This document shows positions 58,941-64,000 of a stretch of DNA of 64,000 nt, piece by piece. The translations under genes and the position numbers were made by a program. Below the pieces are notes generated by a model, which saw only the letters and a list, made by a program, of their open reading frames with translations, was not told where the DNA came from and ran no database searches. Within the stretch, counting starts at the first letter, position 1. Every line of letters starts with the position of its first letter. Source of the stretch: Myxocyprinus asiaticus (Eukaryota > Chordata > Actinopteri > Cypriniformes > Catostomidae); assembly GCF_019703515.2 (NCBI RefSeq), contig NC_059359.1, forward strand, positions 1,572,501 to 1,636,500, written 5' to 3'.

Positions 58941-60571
58941 CTTTTATTTCTTATTCCAAGGCAGGATCTGGCTTCCATAATATGTAACTAGTTTTCAGCT
59001 TTAAGTAATTTGTCTGTCCACAAGTAAAGTGAAAATTTTCCGCTATGTAACACAGTGACAACCAATCAGAACATACTTGATGTTTAATATACGATGTGGA
59101 GCAGGACTTTGGATTAATGGGTCGCAGTGGGCGGGCTACCCAGTGCAACGCCACAGAAATAGAAACCAAGCGATCGCCAAAATATTCTGTCACTTTCTGT
59201 GGTCACAAACTCAAACTTAAATGGAAGAAATAGGTTTTATTGCTTTCCATGTGTGGTTAGGATACTATATTATGCTTAAAACAAGATAACAACAATTTGC
59301 CAGTAGGGTAAGAAAAATTTAACTTAATTCAAGATTAACAAAATAAGTCTTATTATCTTCCACAATTTTAAATTTACTTCCACAAAAGTAAATCTGTTTT
59401 GTTTTAAGGATGTTTCAATATTTTTCTGGAAAACAGTTTTTGCAGTGTTTAGGTGCCATTAATGTTGAATATACTGAATGGATAGTATGTGCTGACATAA
59501 TTAAGACTGACAGTGATTGACAGCAGCGATTTGATGGCATGCAAGATCTACATTAGAGCATCATGCCGCAGTTCAACACGTACAGATCTTCAGCTGGTGT
59601 TTCCCTCCCACAGAGCAAGCTTATGAATTCAGCCAACTGAATTTTCAGCTGTTGAGGCACTGGGAATCAAAGATGAATGTGAATATGAAATTCAGCACAG
59701 ACGGCCTTTAGTGCGCTCATGTATTTACTCATGTAATTATTAATATGGGGCTGGGAGTAAATAAACTAAAGTCAGTAAGTATGATGCGGCATAAGTTCAT
59801 CTCAGAGCAAATGTTTTCAGGACTTTTTGGTTTGGACTGGAGGGCATTTTTGTGTGTTTTCATGTGTTTTAATTTACAAAAGTTTGGAATATATATATAT
59901 GTATGTATGAGTATTGTAGATTGTTACCTAACTGTAGGATGTTTACGGATGCCAAGCAATGTAGCACCATGGCACATTAATATAGAATATAATTATTTTT
60001 GTCCTTAAACAGGATTTTTTTTTTTCATTCTGTGGTACAAACACTTTCACATACAACATAGTCTTAAGACAACTCAAAATTATTCATACAAGATGGTGAA
60101 ACTGTAAGATATCGTACAAAAAGGACTTTTATTCCCATAGAGACCAACCAAGGAACAAACTTTCAAAATGATACATTACAGGCATCACATTTTAGCTGGC
60201 ATCCAATCCAACCATTTATTTTGAGAAAGGAAACATCAGTGAACAAATTTGGCTACTCGTTCCATATGTATTTATGCAATACAAATCACTGATGTGTCAA
60301 TAACTTGTAATACAATTCCCTGTTTTCTTCTGTGGTGCACAAAAGTTATTTTCCTATTAAAGTCATGGTTGATTTAGATTGTGGGTAAGGGATTGCACTT
60401 TATGGTTCGGTTTAGGCTTAAATTAGGTGTTAAACGTAGGAATAATGGTAATAACGTTGTTCAGTGGTTTGTTTTATGGAGGTAAAATAAAATTGTCTTT
60501 CTTTTTTCTTTTGACTTTGTCATCTCGTACTATTATTACGGCTTGTTTTGACATTTGATTGTTCACATATA
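58941..60571. other. non-coding stretch, no gene seen
   Basis: No ORF of note and no recognised element. Ordinary AT-rich intergenic DNA. Confidence 0.5.
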
Positions 60572-62008
<1,437 letters not shown>

Positions 62009-62010
62009 TA

Positions 62011-63330
62011 TACACATGTTTAGAACAACTTGGATTTACATTATACACAAAGCCATTCACAAATCAGACAAACCTACACCCGTTTCATGTACATTTTTAT
62101 ATCAAAGTAAAATTGAATGTACGCAATTCACCCCACATACGCAGTCAGTTTGCCCCCAAGGACCGAGCACCCAGGGATTACTCTTCAAGTCGTTCAGTGT
62201 GTGTATGAAGAGCGCTCCCATCCATTTGGACTTAGAAATGTCCTCTGTTTGTTCACCTTCATTTGACATGCAGCTGTCTGGAGATTTCATGAAGCTGTCA
62301 CTCTCAAAGCATGCTGAAAGAGAGTCGCACACCAAAACAATCCTGATGCAATCGAACTAACTCTGCTGTTACATTCTGCTTACGTGCCATGTCAAATTTG
62401 TATTATAAAATGGATAGTTCACATTAGTTGACATTCAACTTTTTTTAATACCGTTAGACAAACCTTAAAAAGAAATTGCAAAAAAAAAAAAAATAATTTT
62501 ATGTATCATGTTTGCTCCATTAGGCTTTAAAGGTCATTCTCCTCCTGAGGCCCAGTAATTCATTTGTGTGTAGGACGTTTGTTATGTAAGTTTTCTACAG
62601 TGGTAAATCTTGGGGTATTATCAGAGGACTCTCTGGGCTTTTCAGAGATACCAAATGTTTCAGAGTTTGACCATGACAACTTCCTCTCCTTGATCTATAA
62701 ATGTGGACTGAAATGTATCACAGTATCAAATACAATATGAATAAAATATATTTTTTTCAATAAACTATTTTTATCATATGTGTTTTATTCACCAAACACT
62801 ATATTGACATTTAAAAAAGGTAAATTATAAAACTTTTTTCGCTGGCTCTCAGGATCTTATGGTAAGATGACATCATAATAGCTTGTGATGTAAAATAATG
62901 AGATCTTTATAATGACAGAGCATGCTGCATGTATGAAATATTAGTTCACACTATAAATATATCTTATAAAGTGTATATACCTCAAAAGCCTGATGTATCA
63001 TATTTGATACATGGATTTCAAAGTGAGGTTTTCAATAAAATAATATACAAAATTTTAACCAAGCACAAGTTGCTTATTCAGCAAATACTCATTTTAAAAT
63101 ATCAGTAACAATATAATAATTACTGTCACTTTTACTTCATTAAAATCAGCAAAGAGTTCACATAAAAAAGGAGTGCATGCACTACAAAAGCTGACGTTTT
63201 TGGAAAAATGTTAAAAATATTGTTCCATCAAGAATTGCCTGGAAATGTCCAGGTGGCAGCAGACATCTAGTACATTGCAGACAACAAGATTTCCGGCAAA
63301 ATTTTGATTATATTAATAATGCACAGTCTT
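62011..63330. other. non-coding stretch, no gene seen
   Basis: 62010-62400 is balanced in composition with two opposing ORFs that show no domains. The remainder is AT-rich. Confidence 0.5.
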
Positions 63331-63754
63331 AGGGGGCCTGGGTAGCTCAGTGAGTATTGACGCTGACTACCACACCTGGAGTCGCGAGTTCGAATCCAGG
63401 GCGTGCTGAGTGACTCCAGCCAGGTCTCCTAAGCAACCAAATTGGCCCGGTTGCTAGGGAGGGTAGAGTCACATGGGGTAACCTCCTCGTGGTCGCTATA
63501 ATGTGGTTCTCGCTCTCGGTGGGGCGTGTGGTGGTTTGTGCATGGATGCCGCGGGGAATAGTGTGAAGCCTCCACACGCACTATGTCTCCGTAGTAACGT
63601 GCTCAACAAGTCACGTGATAAGATGCGCAGATTGACAGTCTCAGACGTGGAGGCAACTGAGATTCGTCCTCCGCCACCCGGATTGAGGTGAGTCACCACG
63701 CCACTACGAGGACATTGGGAATTGGGCATTCCAAATTGGGGAGAAAAGGGGAGA

Positions 63755-63789
<35 letters not shown>

Positions 63790-63790
63790 A
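63331..63790 (+). mobile_element. tRNA-derived SINE, copy 6 (full length)
   Basis: The best-preserved copy: GGGGGCCTGGGTAGCTCAGT with A box, GAGTTCGAATCC as B box, body, GGGGAGAAAAGGGGAGAAAT and an (AAT)n tail. The flanks AATAATGCACAGTCTTAG and AATAATACACAGGCTTTAG are the target duplication. Confidence 0.95.
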
Positions 63791-63835
63791 CAGGCTTTAG
63801 AATATAGTGTATAAAATTTGATATAGGCAGCGTTA

Positions 63836-64000
63836 TAGGGATAATGCACCCAAAAATTGCATGGCACTGAAAACGGAGATGAAAAAATTATGTTTGACAG
63901 TATGGCATACAATTAAATTGCTGTAGTAAACATGTCTTCTTTAAGCTAAATTTAGCTATAGGCTAACAAAATATAAAACTGCTAATATTATTAGCAATGC
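63836..64000 (+). mobile_element. start of a MITE with the GGGTGAACTAT-type terminus, cut by the window
   Basis: TAGGGATAATGCACCCAAAAAT resembles the ends of the elements at 9105 and 48471. The other end is not in the window, so this is tentative. Confidence 0.35.

Noticed and set aside
63331..63430. Functional tRNA gene at the SINE heads
   Set aside because: A and B boxes are present, but the sequence continues into the SINE body and no complete cloverleaf or proper 3' end is visible. The same head recurs in dispersed copies with target duplications.

Overview
The window looks like a stretch of a teleost genome, most probably cyprinid. It is AT-rich, carries dense fish-type repeats (Tc1 elements with DD34E transposases, a tRNA-derived SINE in six copies, L2-like LINEs, TTAA-flanked elements, foldback MITEs), has long dinucleotide tracts, and contains one intronless vertebrate Wnt-receptor gene. 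There is no bacterial, phage or organelle sequence. The species assignment is inference from repeat type and protein similarity, not from a search.

Only one intact gene is visible: a frizzled receptor of the FZD1/2/7 subfamily, best called fzd7, at 3493-5121 on the + strand in a single GC-rich exon. The sequence before it (1-3150) is AT-rich and repetitive, with one CTCF-like motif. Downstream, 5479-7056 is a foldback element carrying a second, TTAA-flanked element nested inside it, and a plausible distal poly(A) signal lies at 8471. If that signal is used, the fzd7 3' UTR has absorbed both insertions.

From 9.1 to 25 kb the window is a patchwork of dead transposons: a TTAA foldback fragment (9.6-10.1 kb), a hAT-like element with a 51-bp hairpin (12.2-13.5 kb), a TTAA element (14.4-15.3 kb), a nearly full-length L2-like LINE with an 8-bp target duplication (16.4-19.5 kb), a TTAA element split by a SINE and by a Tc1 copy (21.1-24.0 kb), and an internally deleted Tc1 (24.1-24.8 kb). 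From 26.4 to 27.5 kb there is a 16-bp minisatellite whose minus strand is open in all three frames. From 28 to 42 kb there are further SINEs, LINE 3' ends, an LTR-like piece, CA-rich tandem DNA and more TTAA or foldback elements. A short exon-like segment on the minus strand at 30.5-31.1 kb is the only other possible coding signal.

From 42.9 to 47.5 kb lies a 68/69-bp satellite interrupted by an LTR-like insertion. From 48.5 to 54.2 kb come an almost perfectly palindromic MITE with a GC-rich loop, a tandem-unit element interrupted by a LINE RT fragment, and an LTR with primer-binding site. From 56.4 to 58.9 kb there is a second large minisatellite (about 40-45 bp unit). The window ends with a Tc1 pseudogene (60.6-62.0 kb) and a full-length SINE (63.3-63.8 kb).

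Apart from fzd7, nothing here appears to act as a pathway or operon. I did not find a new biological system. The most distinctive signals are the frame-independent minisatellite, the satellite with higher-order structure, the nested TTAA elements with shared palindromic motifs, and the exon-like segment at 30.5 kb.
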